Assembly (NCBI GenBank): GCA_012295275.1
Contig: CM022665.1
Location: 48,527,564 to 48,552,563 of the forward strand
Source: Chrysomallon squamiferum
Taxonomy: Eukaryota > Mollusca > Gastropoda > Neomphalida > Peltospiridae
Direction of reading: 5' to 3'
Length of the DNA stretch: 25,000 nucleotides
The first letter of the stretch is position 1, and every line of letters begins with the position of its first letter. The position numbers were made by a program, and so were the translations under genes. Positions 1 to 10,889 of this stretch are shown here, piece by piece. The notes under the pieces were generated by a model. The model had not been told where the DNA came from and ran no database searches. It was given only the letters and a program-made list of their open reading frames with translations.

Positions 1-31
1 TATATTCAAAAAATCTATGCCTTTGTTAAAC

Positions 32-293
32 CAAATAAATAAACAAATAAATAAATAAGTAAATAAATAAATAAGTAAATAAGTAAATAAATAAATAAGT
101 AAATAAGTAAATAAATAAATAAATAAATAAATAAGTAAATAAAAGATATGTAAATAAGTAAATAAATAAATAAATAAGTAAATAAATAAATATGTAAATA
201 AATAAATAAATAAGTAAATAAGTAAATAAATAAATAAACAATTAATAAATAAAAAATAAATAAATAAATAAGCAAATAAATAAATAAAAAGAA
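32..293. repeat. (AAAT)n tetranucleotide array with AAGT variants
   Basis: About 260 bp of AAAT steps, broken by AAGT, AAAC and single ATATGT units. The low-complexity Ile/Tyr/Leu/Phe open frames on the minus strand here are by-products of the repeat. Confidence 0.95.
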
Positions 294-340
294 ACAAAAA
301 ACCCACTAAAGTATTTACTGATGTTTATAAAGTGACCTTC

Positions 341-2494
341 ACACTGTTAATACAGCACTGGTCACTGTTAATACAATACACACACTGGTCACAGTTAATA
401 CAACACACACTGGTCAGTGTTAATACAACACACACTGGTCACTGTTAATACAACACACACTGGTCAGTGTTAATACAGTACACACTGGTCACTGTTAATA
501 CAGTACACACTGGTCACTGTTAATACAGTACACACTGGTCACTGTTAATACAACACACACACTGGTCACTGTTAATACAACACACACTGGTCACTGTTAA
601 TACAGTACACACACTGGTCACTGTTAATACAACACACACACTGGTCACTGTTAATACAACACACACTGGTCACTGTTAATACAGTACACACTGGTCACTG
701 TTAATACAGTACACACACTGGTCACTGTTAATACAACACACACACTGGTCACTGTTAATACAACACACACACTGGTCACTGTTAATACAACACACACACT
801 GGTCACTGTTAATACAGTACACACTGGTCACTGTTAATACAACACACACACTGGTCACTGTTAATACAACACACACACTGGTCACTGTTAATACAACACA
901 CACACTGGTCACTGTTAATACATCACACACTGATCACTGTTAATACAGTACACACTGGTCACTGTTAATACAACACACACTGGTCACTGTTAATACAGTA
1001 CACACTGGTCACTGTTAATACAGTACACACACTGGTCACTGTTAATACAACACACACACTGGTCACTGTTAATACAACACACACTGGTCACTGTTAATAC
1101 AGTACACACACTGGTCACTGTTAATACAGTACACACTGGTCACTGTTAATACAGTACACACACTGGTCACTGTTAATACAACACACACACTGGTCACTGT
1201 TAATACAACACACACTGGTCACTGTTAATACAACACACACACTGGTCACTGTTAATACAACACACACACTGGTCACTGTTAATACAACACACACTGGTCA
1301 CTGTTAATACAATACACACTGGTCACTGTTAATACAACACACACACTGGTCACTGTTAATACAACACACACACTGGTCACTGTTAATACATCACACACTG
1401 ATCACTGTTAATACAGTACACACTGGTCACTGTTACAACACAACACTGATCACTGTTAATACAGTACACACTGGTCACTGTTAATACAACACACACACTG
1501 GTCACTGTTAATACAACACACACTGGTCACTGTTAATACAACACACACACTGGTCACTGTTAATACAACACACACTGGTCACTGTTAATACAACACACAC
1601 ACTGGTCACTGTTAATACACACACACTGGTCACTGTTAATACAACACACACTGGTCACTGTTAATACAACACACACTGGTCACTGTTAATACAACACACA
1701 CTGGTCACTGTTAATACAACACACACACTGGTCACTGTTAATACAACACACACTGGTCACTGTTAATACAACACACACTGGTCACTGTTAATACATCACA
1801 CACTGGTCACTGTTAATACAACACACACTGGTCACTGTTAATACAGTACACACACTGGTCACTGTTAATACAACACACACACTGGTCACTGTTAATACAA
1901 CACACACTGGTCACTGTTAATACAGTACACACACTGGTCACTGTTAATACAACACACACACTGGTCACTGTTAATACAACACACACACTGGTCACTGTTA
2001 ATACAACACACACACTGGTCACTGTTAATACAACACACACTGGTCACTGTTAATACAGTACACACTGGTCACTGTTAATACAACACACACACTGGTCACT
2101 GTTAATACAACACACACTGGTCACTGTTAATACAACACACACACTGGTCACTGTTAATACAACACACACACTGGTCACTGTTCATACAACACACACTGGT
2201 CACTGTTAATACATCACACACACTGGTCACTGTTAATACAGTACACACTGGTCACTGTTAATACAACACACACTGGTCACTGTTAATCAAGTACACACAC
2301 TGGTCACTGTTAATACAACACACACTGGTCACTGTTAATACAACACACACTGGTCACTGTTAATACAGTACACACTGGTCACTGTTAATACAGTACACAC
2401 ACTGGTCACTGTTAATCAAGTACACACACTGGTCACTGTTAATACAACACACACTGGTCACTGTTAATGAAGTACACACTGGTCAATGTTAATC
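341..2494. repeat. Minisatellite of 25/27-bp units, roughly 80 copies
   Basis: The unit core ACTGGTCACTGTTAATAC recurs head to tail for about 2.15 kb. Units differ in two almost binary ways: the joint after ATAC is AAC or AGT, and the CA run is two bases longer or not, giving 25- or 27-bp units. Rare variants read ATC, TGATCAC or TCAAGT, and decay is concentrated at the two ends. The 27-bp form is open in frame on the minus strand (nine-residue CVVLTVTSV), which explains the long frames; these are not genes. Confidence 0.97.
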
Positions 2495-2687
2495 AATGTG
2501 ACAAGAAATAATTTCTGTTCAGTGGTTTCGAGTGGGACACAGAAGAGCTGACATCAATCAATAGCACTGGAAAATAATCTGATGGAGAAAGAACTGAACA
2601 AGAATCTGGTAATACTCACATTCTTCTTCTCTCTTACCAATTACACAGCTCACTGCCTGCCCTAAACCCATCAACTTTATAACAGCC
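2495..2687. other. Unique intronic segment, no gene seen
   Basis: Non-repetitive sequence between two arrays. On the minus strand it contains GTAAGAG and GTGAGT donor-like sites (about 2618-2640), but no exon of matching phase or DGK-like peptide could be built from them. Confidence 0.5.
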
Positions 2688-3320
2688 CCTCGCAAAACTA
2701 AGCATGTTAACTGCATGTAGTATATAATATATATCCCATCATCTCTCAAAACTAAGAGTGTTAAACTGTTAACTTTATGTAGTATATAACATATATCACA
2801 TCATTTCTCAAAACTAAGTTTATGTGTTAACTGTTAACTATATGTAGTATATATCATATATCACATCACAAAACTAAGTGTGTATATTAGCTGTTAACTG
2901 CATGTAGTATATAATATATATCCCATCACCTCTCAAAACTAAGTGTGTTAACTGTTAACTGCATGTAGTATATAACATATACCACATCACCTCTCAAAAC
3001 TAAGTTTGTGTGTTAACTGTTAACTGCATGTAGTATATAATATATATCCCATCATCTCTCAAAACTAAGAGTGTTAACTGTTAACTGCATGTAGTATATA
3101 ACATATACCACATCACCTCTCAAAACTAAGTGTGTTAACTGTTAACTGCATGTAGTATATAACATATATCACATCACAAAACTAAGTGTGTATATTAGCT
3201 GTTAACTGCATGTAGTATATACTATATATCCCATCACCTCTCAAAACAAAGAGTGTTAACTGTTAACTGCATGTAGTATATAACATATACCACATCACCT
3301 CTCAAAACTAAGTGTGTACT
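2688..3320. repeat. Minisatellite of about 60-bp units, about 11 copies
   Basis: Each unit contains CTCAAAACTAAGTGTGTT, then AACTGTTAACTGCATGTAGT and ATATAACATATATCACATCA. Some units lack CTCTC or one TGTTAAC. Most units hold two TAACTG motifs and an AT-rich ATATA block. Confidence 0.95.
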
Positions 3321-3600
3321 GTATATTAATTATCTATTTATACATAATGGTACATGTGTATGGGTAACATTCTACATAGAGGAAACTAGTTATACACAAC
3401 AGCACAGTAGTGTAAGTTTGTACATAGAGGAAACAAGTTAAACACAACTGTACAGTATCAGTGTCAGTAACTGTTTATATACAGTTGTATCTGTTTATAC
3501 TAAACACAATACTTAGCAGCATAAACTCTAAGACAAAGTTAACTATTATCACTAATAAATACTGAGTAATCACCAATGAGAGGACCAGTGTATGACAATG

Positions 3601-3603
<3 letters not shown>
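3321..3603. repeat. AT-rich intron with a two-copy 48-bp repeat
   Basis: TACATAGAGGAAAC starts at about 3373 and 3421, followed each time by a diverged ACACAAC...ACAGTA segment. The rest is unique and shows no coding signal. Confidence 0.6.

Positions 3604-3673
<70 letters not shown>
3604..3673. repeat. (CT)n microsatellite, about 35 copies
   Basis: A pure CT run about 70 bp downstream of the DGK exon donor; it reads (GA)n in the transcript. Confidence 0.98.
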
Positions 3674-3677
<4 letters not shown>

Positions 3678-3745
3678 CAGTATTTAACACAAATGTAGTG
3701 AAATGACACAGATATTAATGTTAGAGATGATAAAAGAACTCTTAC

Positions 3746-3851
3746 TGTCCAGTCGACGTCTGAGTGTATTTCTCTCTTCTTGAAGTTGTGCTCTGCATGA
3801 CTTGGATGTAAATAGTTCGTGTGGCTCAGTGTGCTCTTGGCAATGGCTTTT
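3746..3851 (-). CDS. DGKZ: Diacylglycerol kinase zeta/iota-type, exon just before the first C1 domain
   Basis: This 106-bp internal exon has good splice sites at both ends: acceptor CTGTTGCAG|AAAAGCC at 3852/3851 and donor GACTGGACA|GTAAGAG at 3746/3745. Its first base completes the AG left by the upstream exon (AG+A, Arg), followed by exactly 35 codons, so it ends in phase 0. The peptide begins KAIAKSTLSHTNYL and ends KREIHSDVDWT. From memory, human DGK zeta reads RKAITKSGLQHL, then RQIRSTVDWSES, immediately before the C1 zinc fingers, so both ends and the length match. The next exon should start with the Glu/Ser-Asn/Ser-Ala-x-x-Gly-Glu-His part of the first C1 domain and is beyond position 1. 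The intervening His/Asn-rich stretch is lineage-specific. This is the most secure call in the window. Confidence 0.9.
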
Positions 3852-4131
3852 CTGCAACAGACAAACAAACAAATAAATAAATAAATAATAATAATTTTTA
3901 TACTTCATCAACAATTTTTATTTTAGCTTTAATATGTTGAATTATACATACAAACTTTATATATATATATTACACACATACTTTATACCCGTTTTTATAC
4001 TGTGTAATATAATTATATACCGTTTGAACATTCATTTATCTCAATAAAATAATTTTAATATATTTACATATAGTTATATAATTATGTGTAAATATATTTT
4101 TAATTATTTTATTAAGATAAATACAATTTTT

Positions 4132-4390
4132 TACACAAGTGTAAATAGTATGTAATTATTTTATACAATATAATTGCAGTTGTAAACAGTATTGTTTTAT
4201 ACAATATAAATACAGGTGTAAATAGTTTGTAATTGTTTTATACAATATAATTACAGGTGTACATAGTAAGTAATTATTTTATACAATATAAATATAGATG
4301 TAAATAGTATGTAATTGTTTGATACAGTATGAACAGGTGTAATTGTTTTATACAATATAAATACAGATGTAAAGAGTTTATGAAAGAAAA
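4132..4390. repeat. Degenerate repeat of about 50 bp, five to six copies
   Basis: The recurring phrases are TGTAAATAGTATGTAATT and GTTTTATACAATATAA. Copies differ by substitutions and short deletions, so the array looks old. Confidence 0.8.
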
Positions 4391-4834
4391 ATACAGGTAT
4401 CAACTATTTCAAATATCATTAATAAAAACAAATAATAACAACAACAACAAAATAATGCTGTGTACATTTTAGTCTCTTTTTTTTCTATTTTTAAAAAACA
4501 AATTTGTTCTTAAATAAAACAAGGTATAAATAGCTGCATGGCCAAAATAATTTTTAAAAACAAATATAATCTCTTCTTTTCACGACGTTGTTCCACTTTA
4601 CTGCTCCACTGTCAGTTTACTGACGATGTGGCTGCTGTTGCTTCAAACCTGCCTACAGAGCTGACTAAGTGCATCAAATGATGTTAGTGGTGCAGATTAG
4701 CACTAATCCTGCAACACCAGACTGGGTAGAGCAGTAATTTCATTAATATGACATCAGTTCTGTTCTGTCACATGACTGTATTGATTATACACAGCTGTAT
4801 GTAATCAGCTAAGTGAACACTAAGTAAAATATTA
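4391..4834. other. Unique intronic segment with an inverted repeat
   Basis: AT-rich on the left, then about 200 bp of balanced unique sequence at 4590-4790. It includes the palindrome GATTAG-CA-CTAATC within a longer imperfect hairpin at 4687-4719. No exon was found. Confidence 0.5.
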
Positions 4835-6130
4835 CACAGGCTTAGCACAGTCTGTGATACACTGTTTTAATAGCAACATTCTGTAATATACTGTTTTAAT
4901 AGCAACATTCTGTAATACCTTGTTAACAAAGTCTGTGATACTCTGTTTTAATAGCAACATTCTGTAATATACTGTTTTAATAGCAACATTCTGTAATACA
5001 CTGTTTTCTGTAATACACTGTTAACAAAGTCTGTGATACACTGTTTTAATAGCAACATTCTGTAATACACTGTTCTGTAAATACACTTAGCACAGTATGT
5101 GATACTCTGTAGCAACATTCTGTAATACACTGTTCTAAAATACACTGTTAACAGTCTGTGATACACTGTTCTAAAATACACTGTTAGCACAGTCTGTGAT
5201 ACACTGTTTTAATAGCAACATTCTGTAATACACTGTTTTAATAGCAACATTCTGTAATACAGTGTGTTAATAGTAACATTCTGTAATACAGTGTTTTAAT
5301 AGTAACATTCTGTAATACACGGTTCTGAAATACACTGTTAACACAGTCTGTGATACACTGTTTTAATAGCAACATTCTGTAATACACTGTTTTAATAGCA
5401 ACATTCTGTAATACACTGTTTTAATAGCAACATTCTGTAATACACTGTTTTAATAGCAACATTCTGTAATACAGTGTGTTAATAGTAACATTCTGTAATA
5501 CACTGTTTTAATAGTAACATTCTGTAATACACTGTTCTAAAATACACTGTTAACACAGTCTGTGATACACTGTTTTAATAGCAACATTCTGTAATACAGT
5601 GTTTTAATAGCAACATTCTGTAATACACTGTTTTAATAGCAACATTCTGTAATACAGTGTGTTAATAGTAACATTCTGTAATACAGTGTTTTAATAGTAA
5701 CATTCTGTAATACACGGTTCTGAAATACACTGTTAACACAGTCTGTGAACATTTTAATAGCTTCTGTAATACACTGTTTTAATAGTAACATTCTGTAATA
5801 CAGTGTTAACATTCTGTAATACAGTGTTTTAATAGTAACATTCTGTAATACACGGTTTTCTGTGATACACTGTTTTAATAGCAACATTCTGTAATACACT
5901 GTTTTAATAGCAACATTCTGTAATACAGTGTTTAACATTCTGTAATACACTGTTTTAATAGTAACATTTTGTAATACACTGTTCTAAAAATACAGTCTTT
6001 TAACTGTTTTAATAAACATTCTGTAATACACTGTTTTAATAGCAACATTCTGTAATACACTGTTTTAATAGCAACATTCTGTAATACAGTGTTTTAATAG
6101 TAACATTCTGTAATACACTATTTTAAAATA
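4835..6130. repeat. Minisatellite of 29-bp units with a longer interspersed unit
   Basis: The basic unit combines TGTTTTAATAGCAACATT with CTGTAATACAC (29 bp). It is periodically interrupted by ACTGTTAACACAGTCTGTGA, giving an irregular higher-order pattern. The minus-strand frames with repeated YYRMLLLKQ come from it. Confidence 0.95.
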
Positions 6131-6545
6131 TATTATTTTAACATATTCTGTAAAACAGTGTTTTAATTAAAATACTGACAGTGTTTTAATAGTTTTTGTA
6201 AAACACTGTTTTAATAGTAAAATACTGATATTATTAACATAGTCTGTAAAACTTTGTTCTTAAAATACTGACGTTGTTTGTAAAACACTGTTTTAAAATA
6301 CTGATGTCGTTTGTAAAACAGTTTTAAAATACTGATGTAATTTGTAAAACAGTTTTAAAATACTGATGTTTGTAAAACTGTTTTAAAATACACTATTAAC
6401 TGCCAGTGAAACGTTAATAAAATATATTTATAACACAGCCTGTAAAACTTTGTTTTAAAATACATTACTAACACAATTTGTAATACACTGTTCTAAAATA
6501 CATTAAAATAGTTTGCAAAACAGTCTCAAAATACATTATTGATGA
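6131..6545. repeat. Degenerate flank of the 29-bp array
   Basis: Blurred versions of the same unit (TTTGTAAAACAGTTTTAAAA and similar) fade out towards 6545, ending in an (AT)n stretch just after. It appears to be an older edge of the array. Confidence 0.75.
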
Positions 6546-6905
6546 AACATATATATATATATATAAAACAGTATTTTTGTCATGTTAAATATATCATTAC
6601 ATGCAGTGTTCATAACACAATCTATCAGATTAAATAATACTAAATGTCCAGAACTAATAATGAATATGAATCTTTATAAGAATGAATGTGAGTCAGTTAT
6701 AGATTTCAGTGAGAAGATGAAGCAGTGAAGGGGGAGATGGAACCGGCAGACAGTGAAATACTGCAGCCAGCACAGACAAGTGGCCTGTTTGAGAAGAGAG
6801 TGTTATTGCTCAAACAGCTTGGGGAGAGATGAGAAGACAAACAGTGGACCTCCAACGTGTTTACAATTCATTAACAGCTTCAATAACGCCACAGTCCAAT
6901 AACAG
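6546..6905. other. Unique intronic segment, no gene seen
   Basis: About 200 bp of non-repetitive purine-rich sequence (6690-6900) after an AT stretch. A forkhead-like TGTTTACA occurs at about 6859. There is no open frame of note. Confidence 0.5.
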
Positions 6906-7320
6906 TTTCACATACCTCTTATATAAACATGTGTAATAACTGCGTATCTCACTTCTCTACATGTAATAACTGTATATCTCACTTAAATAATCATATCTCT
7001 TACATTCAACATGTGTATTAACAATGTATGTCACTTCTATACATGTAATAACTGTATATCTCACTTAAATAATCATATCTCTTACATTCAACATGTGTAT
7101 TAACAATGTATGTCACTTCTATACATGTAATAACTGTATGTCTCTTCTATTCAACATGTGTATTAACAATGTATGTCACTTCTATACATGTAATAACAAT
7201 GTATATAACTTAAATAGACATACCTCTTATATTCAACATGTGTATCACTTAAATAGACATACCTCTTATATTCACATCAATATCAGTACAATGTATGTCA
7301 CCTCTACAGATAGCATATAA
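6906..7320. repeat. Tandem repeat of about 82 bp, three to four partial copies
   Basis: CATGTAATAACTGTATATCT starts at about 6960 and 7042, with a shortened copy at about 7123. Each is followed by CACTTAAATAATCATATCTC and ATTCAACATGTGTATTAAC. The plus-strand frame here (MCINNVCHFYTCNN repeats) is repeat-derived. Confidence 0.88.
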
Positions 7321-7343
7321 TACAGGGATCACATGTATGTGTA

Positions 7344-7795
7344 TGATTATAGATAAATAATATTAAATATATCAGATATGTATGTGATAAATATTAACTA
7401 TAAGAAATATGTGATAAATATGATATATACCAGATATGTGATAAATATGATATATAACACATGCATGTGATAAATATCATATGTAAAAGATATATGATAA
7501 ATATGATATATACCAGATATGTGATAAATACGATATATAACACATGCATGTGATAAATATCATATATAAAAGATATATGATAAATATGATATATAACAGA
7601 TATGTCATAAGTATGATATATAATATATGCATGTGATAAATATCATATATAAAAGATATATGATAAATATGATATATAACAGATATGTGATAAGTATGAT
7701 ATATAACACATGCATGTGATAAATATCATATATAAAAGATATGTGATAAATATGATCTATAACAGATATGTGATAAAATATGATATTTAACAGAT
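7344..7795. repeat. Minisatellite of GATATGTGATAAATAT units with higher-order period near 80 bp
   Basis: Short units GATAAATATGATATATAAC alternate with CATGCATGTGATAAATATC and AAAAGATATATGATAAATAT. Groups of three to four subunits repeat as blocks. Confidence 0.9.
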
Positions 7796-8110
7796 GTACG
7801 TGATCTCACACAGTGAAAAACAAGGAGCATGAAAACTCAGTAATCGTTGAACTCTGGTAATGACGATGTACAAGAGAACAGGGCGACGAAGTGGCTGCCC
7901 ACAGCTGCCACTTGTGTCTGGGAAAGCGCTAAACGCGCTGATTGAAATTGACGTGGATTATAACACTGGAATGGGCCGGCAATTGGCGAAATAGACGCAC
8001 GCTTCGACGAGGCCGAAAAATGCCTTTTCCGAGACACTTAGCACATTCATATCTGCAGTAACTGCATTGATAGAAACGAGAAAACCTAATAAGACGGACA
8101 GACAGAAGGA
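7796..8110. other. CpG-containing unique island in intron 1
   Basis: About 300 bp of non-repetitive sequence with roughly 15 CpG dinucleotides in 7840-8040, far more than the surrounding repeats. It includes CAGCTG and CACTTG E-boxes, GCGCTAAACGCGC and GGATTA. No splice-bounded coding exon was recognised. A regulatory element or alternative promoter for the minus-strand gene is possible. Confidence 0.4.
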
Positions 8111-8560
8111 TTTTTTTTTTTTATTCTCCAGCTTGTTTCTCAACGCTGCCTTTTATCTCACACACAAATAGATGTAGTTCAGGGTTGTTGGTTGCTTTCA
8201 TTTTAATTTTTTTTTTTTTTTTTTTTTTTTTTTATTTTCTAAAAATGGCACTATGAAGAAAATGCTCAGTTTGACAAATTTGGAATGAGACTGGGAGACA
8301 CAATGACAAGAGAAATTCCTTATTTTTCAGTTTATAAATAGCCCGTTAAATAACTTCACAGTTAATATTTCTCATCAGCGCTGCTTTGCAGAACTTGTTA
8401 ACCATCAGGTGATTGTCACAAAGAGACTTCATTTTACTCCCAGTTTTTGCAATTTCGCAGAAATATACAGCGTTATTAACAGATACACAGAAATTTAAGT
8501 GTTTTTTCTTTTATCAGATTATTTGCTGGTGCTGTAATTACACAGAGAGTCAGTTAAGTT
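8111..8560. other. Unique segment with two poly-T runs
   Basis: T runs occur at 8111-8122 and about 8209-8233. 8250-8540 is unique AT-rich sequence with balanced patches (CATCAGCGCTGCTTTGCAG; CAGGTGATTGTCACAAAG). No gene seen. Confidence 0.5.
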
Positions 8561-8872
8561 CATCATCTTTGTTATTATCATCATCAGTATAGCTATAATA
8601 ATTATTATTATCATTATGTCATTACTACTGGTAGTAGTGCTACTTTCATCATCATTATTATTAGAACAATTATTATTATTATATCTACTCCCATTATTAT
8701 GATCATCTTTATTATTATTATCACCACCACCATCATTATTATTATAATTACTACAATCATTATATCTTCTCCTGTCATCATAATTATTAATAATCTTACT
8801 ACTTCAACAGCAACAGCTACTACTACTACTAATCATATCAGCATCATCAGCATCATCATATTGATTATTACT
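8561..8872. repeat. Trinucleotide-rich region (ATT, ATC, ACT)
   Basis: Imperfect ATT/ATC/ACT triplets over about 310 bp. The Ile/Thr-rich plus-strand frame is a by-product. Confidence 0.92.
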
Positions 8873-9236
8873 AAATTTCTCAGAGTCATGTTTTATTTAA
8901 TAATTTAAGTTTCAAGAAGAAAGACAAGAGAATGTGAGTAATGTGATAAATGGGAAATGATAAAAGAGGTGTACTCAGTAAAGCTGCAGATCACAGCTTT
9001 ATGAGTTGACTGCAAATAAAACAGGAGACAGTTAAACCAATTACACAAGTGCCATGTACTGCCTGTCTTTTTATTCATTATGTATCAGTTTTATTCAACA
9101 TCTGTTAAATATCTGATTTTATTCAATGCTTACTAATTATCTAGTTTCATTTAACATTTACAAATAAATAAAATAACATTTTAAAAACAATAGGTAAAAC
9201 AAATACAAGTGAGGGATATATAGAAATTCCATGTAA
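8873..9236. other. AT-rich unique intron, no gene seen
   Basis: Non-repetitive sequence without splice-bounded open frames; it contains several TTTATTCA-type phrases at 9070-9150. Confidence 0.5.
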
Positions 9237-9269
9237 CTGTCTGACTGTCTGTCTGTCTGTCTGTCTGTG
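9237..9269. repeat. (CTGT)n microsatellite
   Basis: About seven CTGT steps, with one ACTG interruption at the left, running into GTGTGTG. Confidence 0.9.
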
Positions 9270-9340
9270 TGTGGAATCTGACCTTCCAGCACCTGTGTGC
9301 TATCTTTACAACTCTAAACAAGTGTTTCCTGCAATGTGAG

Positions 9341-9469
9341 GTGTGCTGGGTGTAAGTCAAATGTTAAGTAGAGTTTAACTGACACGTATCTCACAGTGTG
9401 ATAAACATACAGAGGTGTGTGTATACAGTGTTTATTACATACCTGTCTCTTCATCAGTGAATGTGAGAG

Positions 9470-9507
<38 letters not shown>

Positions 9508-9684
9508 TGTGTGTGTGTCTGTGTGTGTGTGTGGTGTGCTAGGTGTAAGTCAAATGTTAAGTAGAGTTTAACTGACACGTATCTCACAGTGTGATAAACA
9601 TACAGAGGTGTGTGAATACAGTCTTTATTACATACCTGTCTCTTCATCAGTGAATGTGAGAGTACACGTGTGTGTGTGTGTGTA
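9341..9684. repeat. Two-copy direct duplication of about 140 bp with (GT)n tails
   Basis: 9341-9480 and 9534-9674 are nearly identical (from GTGTGCTGGGTGTAAGTCAA to GAATGTGAGAGTACATGTG). They are offset by 193 bp and each is followed by a (GT)n tract. Only a few substitutions separate them, so the duplication looks fairly recent. On the minus strand each copy holds a donor-like GACAG|GTATGT without a matching acceptor. Confidence 0.93.
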
Positions 9685-9799
9685 TTGAGTGTGCAGTGTG
9701 TTTGTTAATGTATGTGTTGTATGTTTCTGTGTGTATTTGTGATGGTATGTGTTGTGTCCTTTTTCAGTGTGGGTATATGTATCTGTATGTATGTGTGTG

Positions 9800-10096
9800 T
9801 GAGCATTATTACCTCTATTCCCATCAACATCATCATTAATAATCTTAGTACTTCAACTACTACAACTACTACTTCCATCATCATCATCATCATTAATACT
9901 CTTACTATAACAACAACTAAAACTGCTACTACTCCCATCAACATCACAATCATCATTATTAAAAATAATCTTACTACAACAATAACAACAACTACAACTA
10001 CAACCACCACCACAACCATCTTCAACACCACTACTACTGTGACTTCCATTACCACCACCACCGCTACTGTTGCTACTACTCCCATTATTATCATTA
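9800..10096. repeat. Trinucleotide-rich region (ACT, ATC, ACA)
   Basis: Imperfect triplets encode poly-Thr/Ile on plus and poly-Val/Met on minus; neither is a gene. Confidence 0.93.
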
Positions 10097-10416
10097 TCGT
10101 CACTGAAACTGCAGAGTTCTGGATTCAGATGAGCTAAGTATCATTGTTATGAGATTCTGATGTAAATGTAACTAAGTTAGTGGTCAGTTGATGGTCATTA
10201 CATGGTCACCTGCCAGATGACCAGCAGAATGTGAATGCGACTAATGACTGGACAGACAAATGACCATTACCTTCACAAGCCCACATCAGAAGTGACCACT
10301 TGACTCCTGGAAATTGTTTAACAGTCCGCGAACTGGAAACAAACACATCCCCATGTTGTTCTCTTTGTTTCAGAACTGTCCCGGCATGATGGAGTACCTG
10401 GGTTCAATTCTCCTCA
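10097..10416. other. Unique intronic segment, no gene seen
   Basis: Balanced-composition sequence rich in short GGTCA/TGACC words (for example GGTCAGTTGATGGTCATTAC at 10182). A tRNA B-box-like GGTTCAATTC occurs at 10401-10410 with no A-box found. Confidence 0.5.
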
Positions 10417-10754
10417 CTGTATTGTAGTTATACTGCGTTGTAGTTATACTGAGTTGTAGTTATACTGTATTGTAGTTATACTGCATTGTAGTTATACTGA
10501 GTTGTAGTTATACTGTATTGTAGTTATACTGCATTGTAGTTATACTGAGTTGTAGTTATACTGCGTTGTAGTTATACTGTGTTGTAGTTATACTGCATTG
10601 TAGTTATACTGCATTGTAGTTATACTGTATTGTAGTTATACTGAGTTGTAGTTATACTGTATTGTAGTTATACTGCGTTGTAGTTATTGTATTGTAGTTA
10701 TACTGCGTTGTAGTTATACTGTGTTGTAGTTATACTGTATTGTAGTTATACTGC
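10417..10754. repeat. 16-bp minisatellite, about 21 copies
   Basis: The invariant core is TTGTAGTTATACTG. The two bases after CTG vary (TA, CG, AG, CA, TG). One unit near 10687 has a short deletion. Sequence outside the variable pair is almost perfectly conserved. Confidence 0.97.
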
Positions 10755-10889
10755 GATTGAAATGTAATGCAATACAAAGTGTCTTTGTTTGATACTTACA
10801 TATTTTGTGAAATACTAAATACAGCTACTACTACTACTACATCTACTTCCATCATCATCATTATCATCATTAATACTCGAAGTTTTAAA

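Larger units (their letters stand above)
1..3745 (-). other. 5' part of the following DGK intron (continues past position 1)
   Basis: It begins with GTAAGAG after the phase-0 end of the 3746-3851 exon. No DGK C1-domain exon was found in this stretch on the minus strand; it consists of tandem arrays with about 190 bp of unique sequence at 2495-2687. Confidence 0.7.

Noticed and set aside
341-2494. CRISPR-like array of short direct repeats
   Set aside because: Units abut with no unique spacers, and the host is eukaryotic; it is a minisatellite.
2600-2660. Possible microexon on the minus strand with GTAAGAG and GTGAGT donors
   Set aside because: Candidate lengths (19, 24 or 37 bases) break the frame or include a stop, and the peptide does not resemble the expected start of the C1 domain after DVDWT.
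9421-9655. Duplicated mini-exons ending GACAG|GTATGT on the minus strand
   Set aside because: No acceptor with a pyrimidine tract precedes either copy, and the 15-kb splice already gives a complete DGK frame.
10395-10415. tRNA or tRNA-derived SINE B-box (GGTTCAATTC)
   Set aside because: No A-box at the right distance, no cloverleaf and no repeat body; it runs directly into the 16-bp array.
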